The position numbers were made by a program, and so were the translations under genes. Shown here in pieces: positions 19,331 to 29,259 of a stretch of DNA of 64,000 nt. This stretch comes from Cladocopium goreaui (taxonomy: Eukaryota > Sar > Dinophyceae > Suessiales > Symbiodiniaceae). How positions within the stretch are numbered: the first letter of the stretch is position 1; every line of letters starts with the position of its first letter. The stretch lies in contig CAMXCT020003190.1 in the NCBI GenBank assembly GCA_947184155.2, positions 276,001 through 340,000 of the forward strand. The letters are read 5' to 3'. A model generated the notes under the pieces. It searched no databases. It was not told the DNA's origin and saw only the letters and a program-made list of their open reading frames with translations.

Positions 19331-20450
19331 CAAAAGGTGAAATCAGTGTGTCATATGAATTTGGATTCCCAGGTAAGTCTCAGGTAACACATCAGACCTT
19401 GCTGTTCGTGTTTTCCAGCTGCAGGTGAAGGCAAGTCAAACTGCACAGCACTATTTGTGCAATCAGGGATTTTATTTTGATCTGAATGCAAAGGATGTCC
19501 AAGTAGATTGGTGTCATACTCATGTATGGGTTATCTTTGGATCATTTTCTGATGAAATGTTGATGTTTCCTGGATGAAAAATGTTGTTTGTTATGAAAAA
19601 ATGATATGCAGTTTGTACGCAGTTTGTATGCAGTTTATATGCAGTTTATATGCAGTTTCGAAACTACATACAGTTTTGGTAAAACTACATACACTTTTGT
19701 CAAAACCGTATGTATTTTTAAAACTGCATATAAACTGCATATAGTTTTTGCATTTTTTTGGACAAAATTATAAGTTTTCTGATGAAAACTGGTTTATCTT
19801 TGACCTTACATGTGAAGATACTTCATGGGAATGTGGTTCAATGGACTCCCCAAGTAAGCCAGCAGTGCCATCCCTCTAAACCTTCTCAAGTGTTGCAACT
19901 CGCAAGGCTGAGTTAACTGCAATCCTCAAAATCTTCACATGTAAGTTCTCAAGTAATGCAGCTTCTAAAGTGCAACTTGACTGAAACATTCAAATGATCC
20001 AATAGTAAGTTCACAAGTAATGCAACTTCAAAGACTGAGTTCGCTGGAATGTTCAATACCATGACAAGTGAGTTCTAAAGTAATGCTGCATCTCCACATG
20101 ATGACCCCAATGGGATCTTCAAAACCTTCACAAGTAAGTTTCAAATAGTGCAACAAAACACGAGAGAAAATCATGTTTTGGAATCATTGTATCACAAGTA
20201 AATTCTGAAGTAATGCAACTCCACATGAAACATGTCACAGGTAAAATCTCAAGTGAAGCAGCCTTTTTTCACAGTGCGCACTCTGCCAATATAGCTCTGA
20301 AAAGTTTCTGAATTAAAGGCATCCATTGCTTACCAGTAAAACAAATTCACAAGTAAAGCTGCCAAGCCCAAAACATGCTATAAAGCGCTATGTGTAATGA
20401 CTTTCATGTCAAGCAGCAGGATCTCAAGTAAATACATAAAGACAATAGAT
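19300..20450. repeat. degenerate ~70-80-bp repeats with GTAAGT words
   Basis: Recurring CACAAGTAAGTTCTCAAGTA-ATGCA-like words at about 19,930, 20,005, 20,065, 20,130, 20,195, 20,235, 20,345 and 20,425, plus a GCAGTTTATAT cluster at 19,605-19,760 containing an inverted repeat. No supported gene; a 90-codon plus frame at 20,470 lacks support. Confidence 0.6.
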
Positions 20451-21205
20451 ATGTTGCTGCCAGCTTTCTATGCCCAGAGCTTGTTCAACAAAGGCAAGTC
20501 AAAATTCATCTAGTCAGTGTGGCAATGCAAAATCATGTTGCCACCTCCACAGTGAATTGCCTCTGAATGAAATGTTTGTCAGGGATTCCCTTGGCAGTGC
20601 TCAAACAGGAGAAGAAACACATCCAGACATTGATGATCAGCATCCAAACTTTGTCCACCTAGTACATTCCAAAAAGGTTGCTTTTTTTTTTTTAACCTGT
20701 GGTAATTTTGAATGCATGCCATATGCATTCTTCTTTCAATAAAATGAAACAAAGCATATTACAACCCTTCCAAAAGAAAACAGACCGGGTAATAACAAGT
20801 CCAACACTTGAAGATAAGAGGTCCAAAAATGGAATGCAACAATTCCAACAATATTCCAGAACCAAAATCATATGTTTTTAAGTAAAGCCAACCAAAAAAG
20901 AAAAGAACAAATACAAAAACATGTGCATTTCAAGGCAATTTGTCTTGCAATACTTCTCAGAAATTAAACAAAAAAACATCAAAAACTATATATGTTTTCA
21001 ACCAAAAAAAATGTCCAAAAAAAATACTTAACAAGTAAATTTAATTTACTTAACAAGTAAATTTAATTTACTTACCAAGTAAATTAATTTACTTACCAAG
21101 TAAATTTACATTTACTAGGGAAATTTAAGTAAATTTTCGTGTAAATAGCTAAATTTAAGTAAAATTTGTGGTTAGTAAATTTACTAGTTTCGGAGACTCA
21201 GGGTG

Positions 21206-21625
21206 TTGGCATATGTTGAGAAGGAAATAGAAATATTGAAGCTCCTGCGACGCATGACTTTGAAGAATTGTCTACTTACCGGAAAAGCAAGTAACAAACG
21301 TGCAAGTGATTCTGAAAGGTTCAAGCATTACAAGATGCATCTTGCTCTTGAAAAAATCTGTCTGCGGAGAAGCACAGGTGATAGAACAATGGGAAAGAAC
21401 AAATTATGTCCAAGATGGACTGGCACTGCGAGCGGCCTTTCGGAACTTTTGCGGCGTTGTGGAGAAGCATGTAGAAGACATGAAAGCGCGGGATTGCTTG
21501 GCGTTGCATTGCGCCAGGGTCGTGCTATTGGACAACAACCGCAACAGCTTCGCACAAAGCACGCACGGGCCTGGCTGGCGCACGGCGCATATATAGATGA
21601 CCAAGGCTTTATAGTATACCCCTAA
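21206..21625 (+). CDS. right half of the split ORF
   Basis: In frame with 17,763-18,077 once the element is removed: LAYVEKEIEILKLLRRMTLK and onward. From about 21,385 a second plus frame (VIEQWERTNYVQDGLALRAA then FRNFCGVVEKHVEDMKARDC, stop at 21,596) looks more protein-like. An intron bounded by GCAA|GTAACA and GCACAG|GTGATA could join the two. GC-rich compared with the transposon. Confidence 0.6.
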   Translation: MAYVEKEIEILKLLRRMTLKNCLLTGKASNKRASDSERFKHYKMHLALEKICLRRSTGDRTMGKNKLCPRWTGTASGLSELLRRCGEACRRHESAGLLGVALRQGRAIGQQPQQLRTKHARAWLAHGAYIDDQGFIVYP

Positions 21626-21831
21626 GACAACTTCCGCCCCGCCTCGTGCGGGTACTACTGCTATTTTGATATATTAAGATATATTATGATTTATTATGAT
21701 ATATAATGATATAGCGTGATATATTTTAAACATATTACTATTAATTATAAGTAATATATATATATATATTATATATATCATATACAGAACAATCAAACAT
21801 GATTAAAACTGTTTTAAAGAAATATTGTCAG

Positions 21832-21930
21832 ATGGGCCTACGCCGACATACAACTTTGAGAAAACCAGGCGGGGGGTGGCAGCCGCCAGGCGACTTCTCC
21901 GCTTAGAGCGCCATCCAGCAACCTGCACAG
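21832..21930 (+). CDS. candidate exon
   Basis: After AAATATTGTCAG| the plus strand reads GPTPTYNFEKTRRGVAAARR then LLRLERHPATCT, ending at GCACAG|GTACCT (phase 1). Its phase matches the next exon at 22,118. Arg-rich; product unknown. Confidence 0.65.
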
Positions 21931-22117
21931 GTACCTTGGGCTGCAGGGTATTCCACTGGTAGGGAAACTCTTCCGCACATCATTGCACATCTACATATAA
22001 TTAATGGGATGCATCCTGATCATCATTTATGATATAAAAAATACATCTGTTTTTTCTTCATATCTCGTTTTTCACTGAAAAAATCAAACATCAACTGAAC
22101 CTCCTGCTAGCTCACAG

Positions 22118-22195
22118 GACGGCAACGATACATGGAGAGTCTGAAAAGCTCGTGCATGACGAGGCAGCGAAGTCAACCAATGGGCATACCCTCTG
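22118..22195 (+). CDS. candidate exon whose donor lies in a MITE
   Basis: After CTAGCTCACAG| the frame that continues the previous exon reads RQRYMESLKSSCMTRQRSQP then MGIPS and ends at CCCTCTG|GTAAAC, inside the left TIR of the family A MITE. The last codons are therefore MITE sequence. A second frame is also open (TATIHGESEKLVHDEAAKST). Confidence 0.6.
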
Positions 22196-22300
22196 GTAAA
22201 CTAACATAGCTATTGAAAATTGCCATTTATACAGTAGCGGATTTTCCCATTAAAAATTGTGATTTTCCATAGTAGTTTTTTGTATGTTTACCAGGGGGTA
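22187..22300. mobile_element. family A MITE acting as a putative intron
   Basis: TA-CCCTCTGGTAAACTAACATAG to GTATGTTTACCAGGGGG-TA. The left TIR supplies CTCTG|GTAAAC and the right TIR supplies TTTACCAG|GGG between two open exon frames. Confidence 0.85.
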
Positions 22301-22386
22301 ACCCAAATCAAGGACTTGACGGATTGGTTGTCTCAATCCATCCTGGGGATTCAAATGCCGAAACTTCCAACCCAGCGAATCCCTAA
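22295..22386 (+). CDS. candidate 3' exon after the MITE
   Basis: Splicing CTCTG|...ACCAG| keeps phase with the previous exon and reads GNPNQGLDGLVVSIHPGDSN then AETSNPANP and a stop. The frame obtained by precise removal of the MITE plus one TA is also open (GITQIKDLTDWLSQSILGIQ), so which frame is real needs RNA. Confidence 0.5.
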
Positions 22387-22540
22387 TAGTCTGGAATAGT
22401 GGTGGACTACCACTTAGACTTAATTCATATTAATTCGAATTACAATGGTGATCCATGGGTGAAAGGAGTCATTTTATTTTCAAGGTCATGTAATCACCAC
22501 AGTGATAACTCACCATGTTATTTTCCATGGTTGGTGTAAG

Positions 22541-22625
22541 CCTCATAAACATAACTCCGGCCGCGCTGCTGCAACATGTTTTGTTCGCGCTGTGCCGGCC
22601 TCAGGAAACGCTCTTGGAGGATATG
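22541..22625 (+). CDS. candidate exon
   Basis: Reads ITPAALLQHVLFALCRPQET then LLEDM, ending at GATATG|GTTGAG, with GC-rich third positions. A 105-codon minus frame overlaps it. Confidence 0.5.
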
Positions 22626-22766
22626 GTTGAGCCATGCTGCTGAAACACCGACTTTTTGGGTTCCCATCAGTTGGTACCGTCCAGAAAATCCCGGTAAGGC
22701 AAATATCCCTTACCCTGAATGGCTCTAGATTTGCCTTCCATGTAGCATGGGGGACCTCATTTTGAG

Positions 22767-22882
22767 CCCCCCGGCATGGTCGACACTTCATCACGGCTTG
22801 GAAGAACTTCAACCTGAGCAGCGGAAAGGAGGGATTCAACCCCTGAAAGTCTTGGAGCATACGAGGGGTTTGAACTCATACA
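22767..22882 (+). CDS. candidate exon
   Basis: After CTCATTTTGAG| the plus strand reads AWSTLHHGLEELQPEQRKGG then IQPLKVLEHTRGLNSY, ending near CATACA|GTGGGA. Same strand as the exons at 21.8-22.6 kb. Confidence 0.55.
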
Positions 22883-23077
22883 GTGGGAGGAGTTATATGC
22901 ATATATATGTATATGTATATCACTAATCATTTAGTCACTAATCTCGTTTTAGGGTCTAGATCCGTGGGGTTTACATCAGCCACCTTTTTCAGCCAAAGTA
23001 AGATGTCTCAAAGCAGCCTCAATTGAGACATTTTGAACACGGTCCAAGGTCGACAATGCCATATCGTGTTTGAGACA

Positions 23078-23250
23078 TGACCCAAACTTGCCCGACAAAA
23101 ATGCTCAAAATTGCTCGAAATGACCCAAGCTGGCCCGAAAAAACTGCTCAAAATTGCTCAAAGCTGCTGAAAATTGCTGAACATTGCTCAAAATTGCTCA
23201 AAATTGTTCAAAATGACTCAAAATTTCTCAAACTTTCTCAAAATGGCTCA
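23078..23250. repeat. CTCAAAATTG short tandem repeat
   Basis: About 14 imperfect copies of a 10-12-bp unit (CTCAAAATTG, CTGAAAATTG, CTCAAACTTT). Confidence 0.85.
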
Positions 23251-23287
23251 ACAAGTGTCTAAAGGGGTGATGTGCTTGCATATGCAG

Positions 23288-23419
23288 GTGCGAAAGTTGT
23301 CATTACTTGGCATTGCTGCTGCCGGTGTCTATTGTTGCATGGGCTTAAGGTCAGTGTCAATTGCGCCGAGGTCATCCCTGCTGCTACGTTCGGAACCCTC
23401 AATCGTCAATTTCAACTGA
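23288..23419 (+). CDS. candidate exon with hydrophobic leader-like segment
   Basis: After TTGCATATGCAG| it reads VRKLSLLGIAAAGVYCCMGL then RSVSIAPRSSLLLRSEPSIV and a stop. A basic start followed by an Ala/Leu/Gly-rich stretch resembles a signal or anchor sequence. An in-frame ATG lies just upstream (MCLHM). Confidence 0.55.
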   Translation: MRKLSLLGIAAAGVYCCMGLRSVSIAPRSSLLLRSEPSIVNFN

Positions 23420-23827
23420 CAGGGATCACTTGTCATTAGATTGGCTGCCATAGTTTCAAGTAACGGCCTATCCCGCAAAATCATCATTGCCTTGATAGGA
23501 AAAAACTGTTCATGCCCGCAGTTTCTTTTGTTTCATTACTGCCTCTTGGTGATACCACATGAACTTCTGTTTTTTTTTCGTTTTTGTTTTTGAAATTTAA
23601 AAGGCATCGGATCTAAACCTGACGGATCTACACCCCAAATTGCGAACAGTGAGTATAAATACATGTATATACCCGTATATATATAATAAGTGTCGTCACT
23701 ATCATGTGGTTGTGAAACTCTGAGTAAGTAGCTGCTTAGCTTCCCATGTTATAGGGAATATGGATACCCCCAACCACCTGGTTGTTGGCACAAGCTGATG
23801 CACAAGTCATGCAGTGCCATAACTCAC

Positions 23828-23921
23828 TTCCCTCGCCTGGAGTACGTCCTCATCCTGAAAATCATCGGCAAAAAAGTCAATGGCCACTGCCTGCCACCAA
23901 GCTCGCCATCCCTGGGTGAAT
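23828..23921 (-). CDS. candidate exon, acidic end
   Basis: The minus strand reads FTQGWRAWWQAVAIDFFADD then FQDEDVLQARE, ending at GGGAA|GTGAGT, a consensus donor. Just upstream in frame is LNGDGR, reminiscent of half an EF-hand loop but with key residues missing. Confidence 0.65.
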
Positions 23922-24162
23922 CTGCCGTCCCCATTGAGTTTTGATTGCAAGGGCAGTATTACCTGGTATGACATATCACCATTTTCTCATGCTTCCCTTA
24001 TTTCTGGTTTTCAACCCCCTTCTCATGCCAAATGTCAAATGATGTCGCCATGTTCATCCATGTTCTATCTGCTTGGGGGGTTCACCCTGCACAATACATG
24101 TTAAATCAACGGGATTCAATAGAGATCATCTTCATCCCCAGGTGTTCACCAGCTATGGCTAC

Positions 24163-24248
24163 CTCCTCAGCATCATCCACGAAGCAATCGACTGCCTCGG
24201 AGATGCGTACGAATGATGCACACTTCAGCATCTTGAACCATGTTGATC
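24163..24248 (-). CDS. candidate exon
   Basis: After ATGTGCTGTAG| the minus strand reads STWFKMLKCASFVRISEAVD then CFVDDAEE, ending at GAGGAG|GTAGCC. Good borders and GC-rich third positions; same strand as its neighbours. Confidence 0.65.
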
Positions 24249-24363
24249 CTACAGCACATGACACAAACACACGGGAAATCATACCTTCAGTAATTTAACG
24301 CAGATATGGAACATCACCATTTTTATACAAGTATTGGGTAAATAAATGTAAATCATCTAAAAG

Positions 24364-24464
24364 CTGGCATAGCAATTTATGCCCCAACTTCCGCAGCCCT
24401 GACATGGGCCCCCTGGCATCTTCCAGCACAGATGAGACGAAGCTGCGCACCTCGACTTCTAAAG
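24364..24464 (-). CDS. candidate exon, Leu-rich helices
   Basis: After ACCCCCAG| the frame reads LEVEVRSFVSSVLEDARGPM then SGLRKLGHKLLCQLLDD. Open both before and after, so exact borders are uncertain. A MITE remnant (CCTTCAGTAATTTAACG) lies at 24,287. Confidence 0.55.
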
Positions 24465-24859
24465 CTGGGGGTCGTGCACAGTGCACGTCACAATCCATGG
24501 ATTTTACTCCCCATATGTAACTTATTGTTCATAAGCCTAATGAATAATGCTATGCTATGCTATGGGCCATGGGTTTTCCATAACTGGTTCAAGAGAAAAG
24601 GAAGGGAACCACAGCTTTAATGAACCAAACATAGGAGGTTGCTGCAAATTGTCTTTCGGACCATTTCCCCAAAAATAACAGTTGTTTAGGATGAAGGGCA
24701 ACAATGTTACATCCAGTGTGCACACAAAAATCAACAACATATTCTACACTTGATCGAGTTCATATGCCACATCACGTCCAGAACATACTATTATATATAG
24801 TGGTGGAGACAGAGCCGGAGACGAATAGAAGATTGAAAAATACGGTGAGCATATCATAC

Positions 24860-24915
24860 CCAAAAACAGGTTGGATCAGCTTGTCACCTGCTTCAGGAAA
24901 CATCAGAAAACCAAT
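24860..24915 (-). CDS. possible exon
   Basis: From GCCCGACAG| to TTTTGG|GTATGA the minus strand reads IGFLMFPEAGDKLIQPVF. Confidence 0.45.
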
Positions 24916-25014
24916 CTGTCGGGCGGAAATGTTAATATTTCACTAACGTGAATTTCAGCCATTTGGGGATAATTCCCCTTACTAAGCATGGTTCCAGCTT
25001 GAGGCCACTACAAC

Positions 25015-25210
25015 CCATCCGTGCCTCGAAATCCATGTTTTGCTGCGAGCCAATTTTTGGTGGCCGCGTCGGATCGATTAATCGCTGGGACGGATCCCTT
25101 GAGCATCAATGGGGATCACATGACATGGTTGCGCCTTCAACCACACCACAAAAAAAAAAGATCTTGGAGCAAATGGATACAAATGGTACATGTAGAAACT
25201 GAACTGGCAG
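25015..25210 (+). CDS. ORF, strand ambiguous
   Basis: Plus: MPRNPCFAASQFLVAASDRL then IAGTDPLSINGDHMTWLRLQ. Minus: LMLKGSVPAINRSDAATKNW then LAAKHGFRGTDG. Both open in a GC-rich patch; neighbours favour minus. Confidence 0.3.
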
Positions 25211-25297
25211 AGAATTCATGAATTCAATGAAACAACTCCAGCATCTGTGCATCCTTGTGCTACAGTACCTTGTGAACCCTCATGTCCAATTTGTTAC

Positions 25298-25475
25298 CTG
25301 ATGTTTCCTGTCAAAGCACGCAAGGAAGAGTCCGCACATCATTTCACAAATCCACAACTTGGTCAAGATGGACATCTGATCGTCTGATGGAACTGACACT
25401 TCCAGTGATCGGCCCCTTGAGCTTCCAACCTGCGCAATCCAATGAGAGTTCTTCGGACCAATCACCTGCCGGAAT
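25298..25475 (-). CDS. strong candidate exon
   Basis: After GAACCTGCCAG| the minus strand reads FRQVIGPKNSHWIAQVGSSR, then GRSLEVSVPSDDQMSILTKL, then WICEMMCGLFLACFDRKHQ, ending at CATCAG|GTAACA. 59 codons with two good splice borders, a serine-rich polar half and a Cys/Met-rich hydrophobic end. Product unknown. Confidence 0.75.
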
Positions 25476-25695
25476 CTGGCAGGTTCAGCCAACGGGCTCA
25501 TGAGACATACCCCCGTTGAGGATGCCAAGGAAAATGACCAGCAATCCTTGCAATGGATCAAGTCAATCGGAAAAGTAGACTTGGTCCAATTGGTAGATGA
25601 TTAGCAATTATGATGCAATATGCAGCTATTAATTATTAACATGGCCGTTTTCCATGGCTATGTCTGATTATCAACGAATGCATATAGGTTTCCAC

Positions 25696-25775
25696 CAATG
25701 GCACATTGGCAGGCGTTTTAGCTACATTGCTTCTGCTGGCACTTGGATTGCCACAGCTCACAGCCCCAGAGATTT
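25696..25775 (-). CDS. candidate exon
   Basis: After AATTACTTTCAG| the minus strand reads ISGAVSCGNPSASRSNVAKT then PANVPL, ending at CCATTG|GTGGAA. Ser/Ala/Asn-rich linker-like sequence. Confidence 0.6.
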
Positions 25776-25861
25776 CTGAAAGTAATTAGACCACCATGAC
25801 CCAACGTCCCAGGGGTTTGCAAGTCACCATGGTTTCAAAAAATGTGGGGCTCAAAGAAAAC

Positions 25862-25969
25862 CATTCGCCGTATTTGAGTGAGAGCTGTGGAAGCTGCCAT
25901 ACATCTGAAGCATCCAGGGCTTCCCTTCGGTTCCCTTCGGTTCCCTTCCGCGGCCTTGTGGTACACGAA
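25862..25969 (-). CDS. candidate exon, frame uncertain
   Basis: One minus frame reads FVYHKAAEGNRREPKGSPGC then FRCMAASTALTQIRRM, ending at CGAATG|GTTTTC. All three minus frames are open because of a short GGTTCCCTTC duplication; the plus strand is open too. Confidence 0.45.
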
Positions 25970-26207
25970 CTCGTACAGCAGTCACAAAATTTGGCAAAAC
26001 CTTGCCACGTGTCACTCGTCCCATGGGCACAGCAGAATTCAACTTCAATCAGGTCCAGCCTATCAGCCTGTCAGCCTGTCCAATCAGCGATGACACAACT
26101 GCATGATCCAGCATGATCCAGCTTGATCCAGCATGTACAGATTGAGTAGACCTTGAAAGCTCCTCTGGTTTGATAAACATTGATAAACCTAACAGGGATA
26201 CACTCAC

Positions 26208-26369
26208 AAAAGTGATACAAAGTTGGACCAACATGGAGTACTGGAGAGGTGAACACAGAGTTCCTGGCCCAGTCATCCAACTGTTCCCACAAGGATCCCG
26301 TTGGCTGCACCATCAGCTGCGAAGTCACGTCGCCTGAAAGGGTGACGTCATAGATGGATGTTGCGATCT
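26208..26369 (-). CDS. strong candidate exon
   Basis: After TACTCCAAG| the minus strand reads IATSIYDVTLSGDVTSQLMV, QPTGSLWEQLDDWARNSVFT, SPVLHVGPTLYHF, ending at CACTTTT|GTGAGT (consensus donor). 54 codons, balanced soluble composition. Family not recognised. Confidence 0.8.
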
Positions 26370-26647
26370 CTTGGAGTATCAAAACAATAATCAATCATTT
26401 TATGACTACGCCCTCCACACGGACCTTCGGCGAAATTATTATGGATCATATTGGATCAAATTAAAAATATTAAAATATATTAAAATCATAGTATGCAATA
26501 GAGTAAACATATTTGAAACTCACACAGGTATTTCTTTGGGATGCTTTTGTGTCCAAGGCTTAAAGCAGAATAAACAACAGTTAGCAGGAATCGTTCCAGT
26601 CTTTTCAGTTTGCGCATGCATTTGCAGTGCAAAAACAGCCAGCATCA

Positions 26648-26760
26648 TACCTGGTTGGCAGTTTCAACCCCTCTGAAAATATTATTATATATATAGTCAG
26701 TTGGGATTATTTTTCCCAATGTAAGGAAAATAAAACATGTTCCAAACCACCAACCAGATA
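26648..26760. mobile_element. family D MITE, diverged
   Basis: ACCTGGTTGGCAGTTTCAACC to CCAAACCACCAACCAG-ATA, internal CCTCTGAAAATATTATT. Directly followed by a CT microsatellite (26,761-26,806). Confidence 0.75.
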
Positions 26761-27208
26761 CTCTCTCTCTCTCTCTGTTTCTCTCTCTCCCTCTCTCTCT
26801 CTCTCGTATTTTTACGTCACACTTGAAGCTAAGCCGATGTCATACATACATTCGTCTGGTTGCAAATGCTTTCGAGGTATTTCTACATATATATATATAT
26901 ATATATGTTCCTTTGGACAACAACCAGCAGTCATACAGTCATACAGCTGATTACATTGCTGATTATATATATATATATAGATTGTGTCAATTGTGGGCAT
27001 ACTTTGCCGCGTTCAAAGGCTGTTGTGGTGCCTTTTGGTCCGAGCCTTGTATATTGAGCCCACCGAGCTCCATTGGAAACTCACAAACGTTGATCACCTC
27101 ACAAACGCTCAACGGACTGACGGATTCACATTGGCATCGACACAACCAATGTAAAACGCGTGAAACAAACTGGTGTAGTTTTGCCAGATATAGCAAGATC
27201 ATAATTAA

Positions 27209-27454
27209 ATGGTTGAAATATGTCGAAAAGATTTCCGTCCAAAAGAAAAATCTACATCTACGAGTCATCTACGGTGGCAACTCAGTTCCAGTGACAGTTC
27301 TTGGGCTCCTGGGCCCGAAAGCCGGCGGTTCCACCGTTCGATGGGCGACGTCCGCCTGCAGTGGTTCGACGACATGGCGCTTGTGTTTTCAACATGTTTA
27401 AATCTAACCATACGGTTGGATCCACGGTATGACATGATACGATGTATGTCATGA
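27209..27454 (+). CDS. candidate ORF
   Basis: 81 codons including RSMGDVRLQWFDDMALVFST then CLNLTIRLDPRYDMIRCMS. An overlapping plus frame (RVIYGGNSVPVTVLGLLGPK) is also open. The GC-rich core is 27,290-27,380. Confidence 0.4.
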   Translation: MVEICRKDFRPKEKSTSTSHLRWQLSSSDSSWAPGPESRRFHRSMGDVRLQWFDDMALVFSTCLNLTIRLDPRYDMIRCMS

Positions 27455-27577
27455 CACATATATAATTTAATGTCTATGAGTATTGATGAATGAGTGATAC
27501 GCAATATTCATCCATATAATATTACACAATAAAAGAAACGACACGAGATGGCATGACATGACATTCATTGACATTCA

Positions 27578-27718
27578 TCACTTCGGGCATGCGCAGCTCG
27601 GCAGCTCGGATCCGCCTGCACCAGCCGGCACATCTGTAGCCCTTGCGAAGCGGACAGCGAATCTTGGGTCATAGCTGTCATAGCTCCCTGTGCTCCCTGG
27701 ATCCACACTGCCAGCTGC
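27578..27718 (-). CDS. candidate 3' exon, Cys-Pro-Lys end
   Basis: After TGCTTTCTCCAG| it reads AAGSVDPGSTGSYDSYDPRF, AVRFARATDVPAGAGGSELP, SCACPK and stops. A second minus frame (LAVWIQGAQGAMTAMTQDS) is open. A flexible Gly/Ser/Asp tail with a terminal CxC is plausible. Confidence 0.6.
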   Translation of the reverse strand, partial: AAGSVDPGSTGSYDSYDPRFAVRFARATDVPAGAGGSELPSCACPK

Positions 27719-27866
27719 CTGGAGAAAGCATCCCAAAGCCATGCCTGAGAGGGCATGGCTCTGTCTATAAAGGATTATTATATAAATCTATGAAGGGGCT
27801 TAAAACATTTGTATTTCGGACTTCACATACCTTTCTTATCCTTTCTTGTAGATCAAGCGGCCTAGC

Positions 27867-27991
27867 CTAGGCACTTCGATTGATTTTAAAGCCACTGGAA
27901 GCCTTTAGCTCCTCATGTTGCACCGCACCGTGCCTTCCCCAAACATTAACAGCCAAATCGGTATGTGCCAGTGCCTCACATGATGCAACAA
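27867..27991 (-). CDS. candidate exon
   Basis: After TTTCCACCTACAG| the minus strand reads VASCEALAHTDLAVNVWGRH then GAVQHEELKASSGFKINRSA and stops. Good acceptor, 41 codons. The plus strand is open over the same bases. Confidence 0.55.
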
Positions 27992-28104
27992 CTGTAGGTG
28001 GAAATCTCTTCACCCTTCAGCCCCAAAAGTCGTGGAAATGTGACGAAGAAAGCCGTCCCAGGTCCTAGCCATTCCCACAGGGTCCCCCCACAGTCCGATG
28101 CACC

Positions 28105-28568
28105 ATGCTGGGGGTGATGTTCACCTTTGAAGCGCCAGGTTTGAACCCTTCAGGACCAACTTCCACAGAAACATATGCAGAGGTCTCTGGGACCTTCAAT
28201 ACGAAGGAGAACATCCAACTTCAAAATCAAACATATGTCCAAGTTGAACTGATTGAAAAATATGTGCGGCACATGGAAACATTTCACTAAATCAAACATG
28301 TTGCTGCTTGCAGCCTCTTGTCGCTTCAGCAAAACCAGTCCTCCCCGAAACTGTCCTAACCCTGCGGCACCAGCAACGGAGATCTGCCAATCAACCTGAA
28401 CTGTTGAGTACCTCAGAGTCGCCACATGGGAGCTGCACTGTGTGGTTCATGTCCATGACATCATTTGATGGAACTTTTCCCAGAACCATTCCCAAGGGCA
28501 GTGCAGTTGGTTCCATCATTGGTCCTCTCAACCTGCTGCAACAAGTTGGGCACAACATCCATGGTTAG
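28105..28568 (+). CDS. two long plus frames; minus alternatives exist
   Basis: Plus: MLGVMFTFEAPGLNPSGPTS and onward (28,105-28,290), then QPLVASAKPVLPETVLTLRH and onward (28,308-28,568). Minus alternatives include VPETSAYVSVEVGPEGFKPG bounded by TTGAAG| and AAAG|GTGAAC, plus three successive frames needing frameshifts. The plus reading is uninterrupted; the minus reading has better borders at 28,125-28,193. Unresolved. Confidence 0.45.
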
Positions 28569-28613
28569 TGGTTCCAACTCTTTCACGAAGAACACGTCCG
28601 AGCGAAGTGGTCT

Positions 28614-28811
28614 ATGATCATCGCAAATTGCGATATGGCTAAGTCTGAGAATTGTTTAGACCCCCAAGATCCCCCAAGTTGTTTTTTACATGACGGTAAA
28701 ACAATGATACTCAGTACTCATTCACAAGCCATGGTTGTAACCACCTGCAACATGCCAGAGAAGGGCTCCAAACATGGCCTCAGCGGCGAGGAAAACCCCA
28801 TGTCTCACTGA
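28614..28811 (+). CDS. ORF, doubtful
   Basis: 65 open codons (MAKSENCLDPQDPPSCFLHD...). The minus strand has a short hydrophobic alternative (AMFGALLWHVA) between CGCTGAG| and TTGCAG|GTGGTT. Confidence 0.3.
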   Translation: MIIANCDMAKSENCLDPQDPPSCFLHDGKTMILSTHSQAMVVTTCNMPEKGSKHGLSGEENPMSH

Positions 28812-29259
28812 AAGATTCAAACATGTTGTTTTGTTTGGGTCTGATTTCACAGGTATTTTGAAATATCGTAACACAAAACCTACTTAATTAATCAATACAA
28901 TCATGTTCTGTTCCAAAAATTACTGAACACACAGCTCTCACAGCCTGACCATGCCTGACCTGTAGTTGTAGGAACTTTTGGCAACCACACAGGAAAAACA
29001 TATATGGAGATTTGTTTGCGCCTTGCAGCATCTCATTCAGGCTAGTACACTGACACGAACATACACGAACTATGAAAATACATGACAATATATGACAATA
29101 TGTAATGCGTATGAAAAAACATCTGTCTATCAATCTAATGATGTATGATACGTATCTTCTCTTTTGCTCTCTTCTCTGGAATTCCATGCTATCACATCGC
29201 ATCTCATCTAAGAAATCTATCCGTCTGCTCTCATTATGGTTTCTACAACACCCCCGCAG

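Larger units (their letters stand above)
18078..21203. mobile_element. 3.1-kb TIR DNA element
   Basis: Left end CCCTGAGTCTCCGAAACTAG then TAAATTTACT; right end is the exact inverse, about 30 bp. Flanks are TG|..|TG. Subterminal AAGTAAATTTA repeats occur at both ends (18,100-18,185 and 21,030-21,175). The body holds a degenerate minus-strand ORF (18.5-19.3 kb) and a degenerate repeat region (19.3-20.45 kb). It interrupts a coding frame and is probably a decayed, formerly autonomous transposon. Confidence 0.85.
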
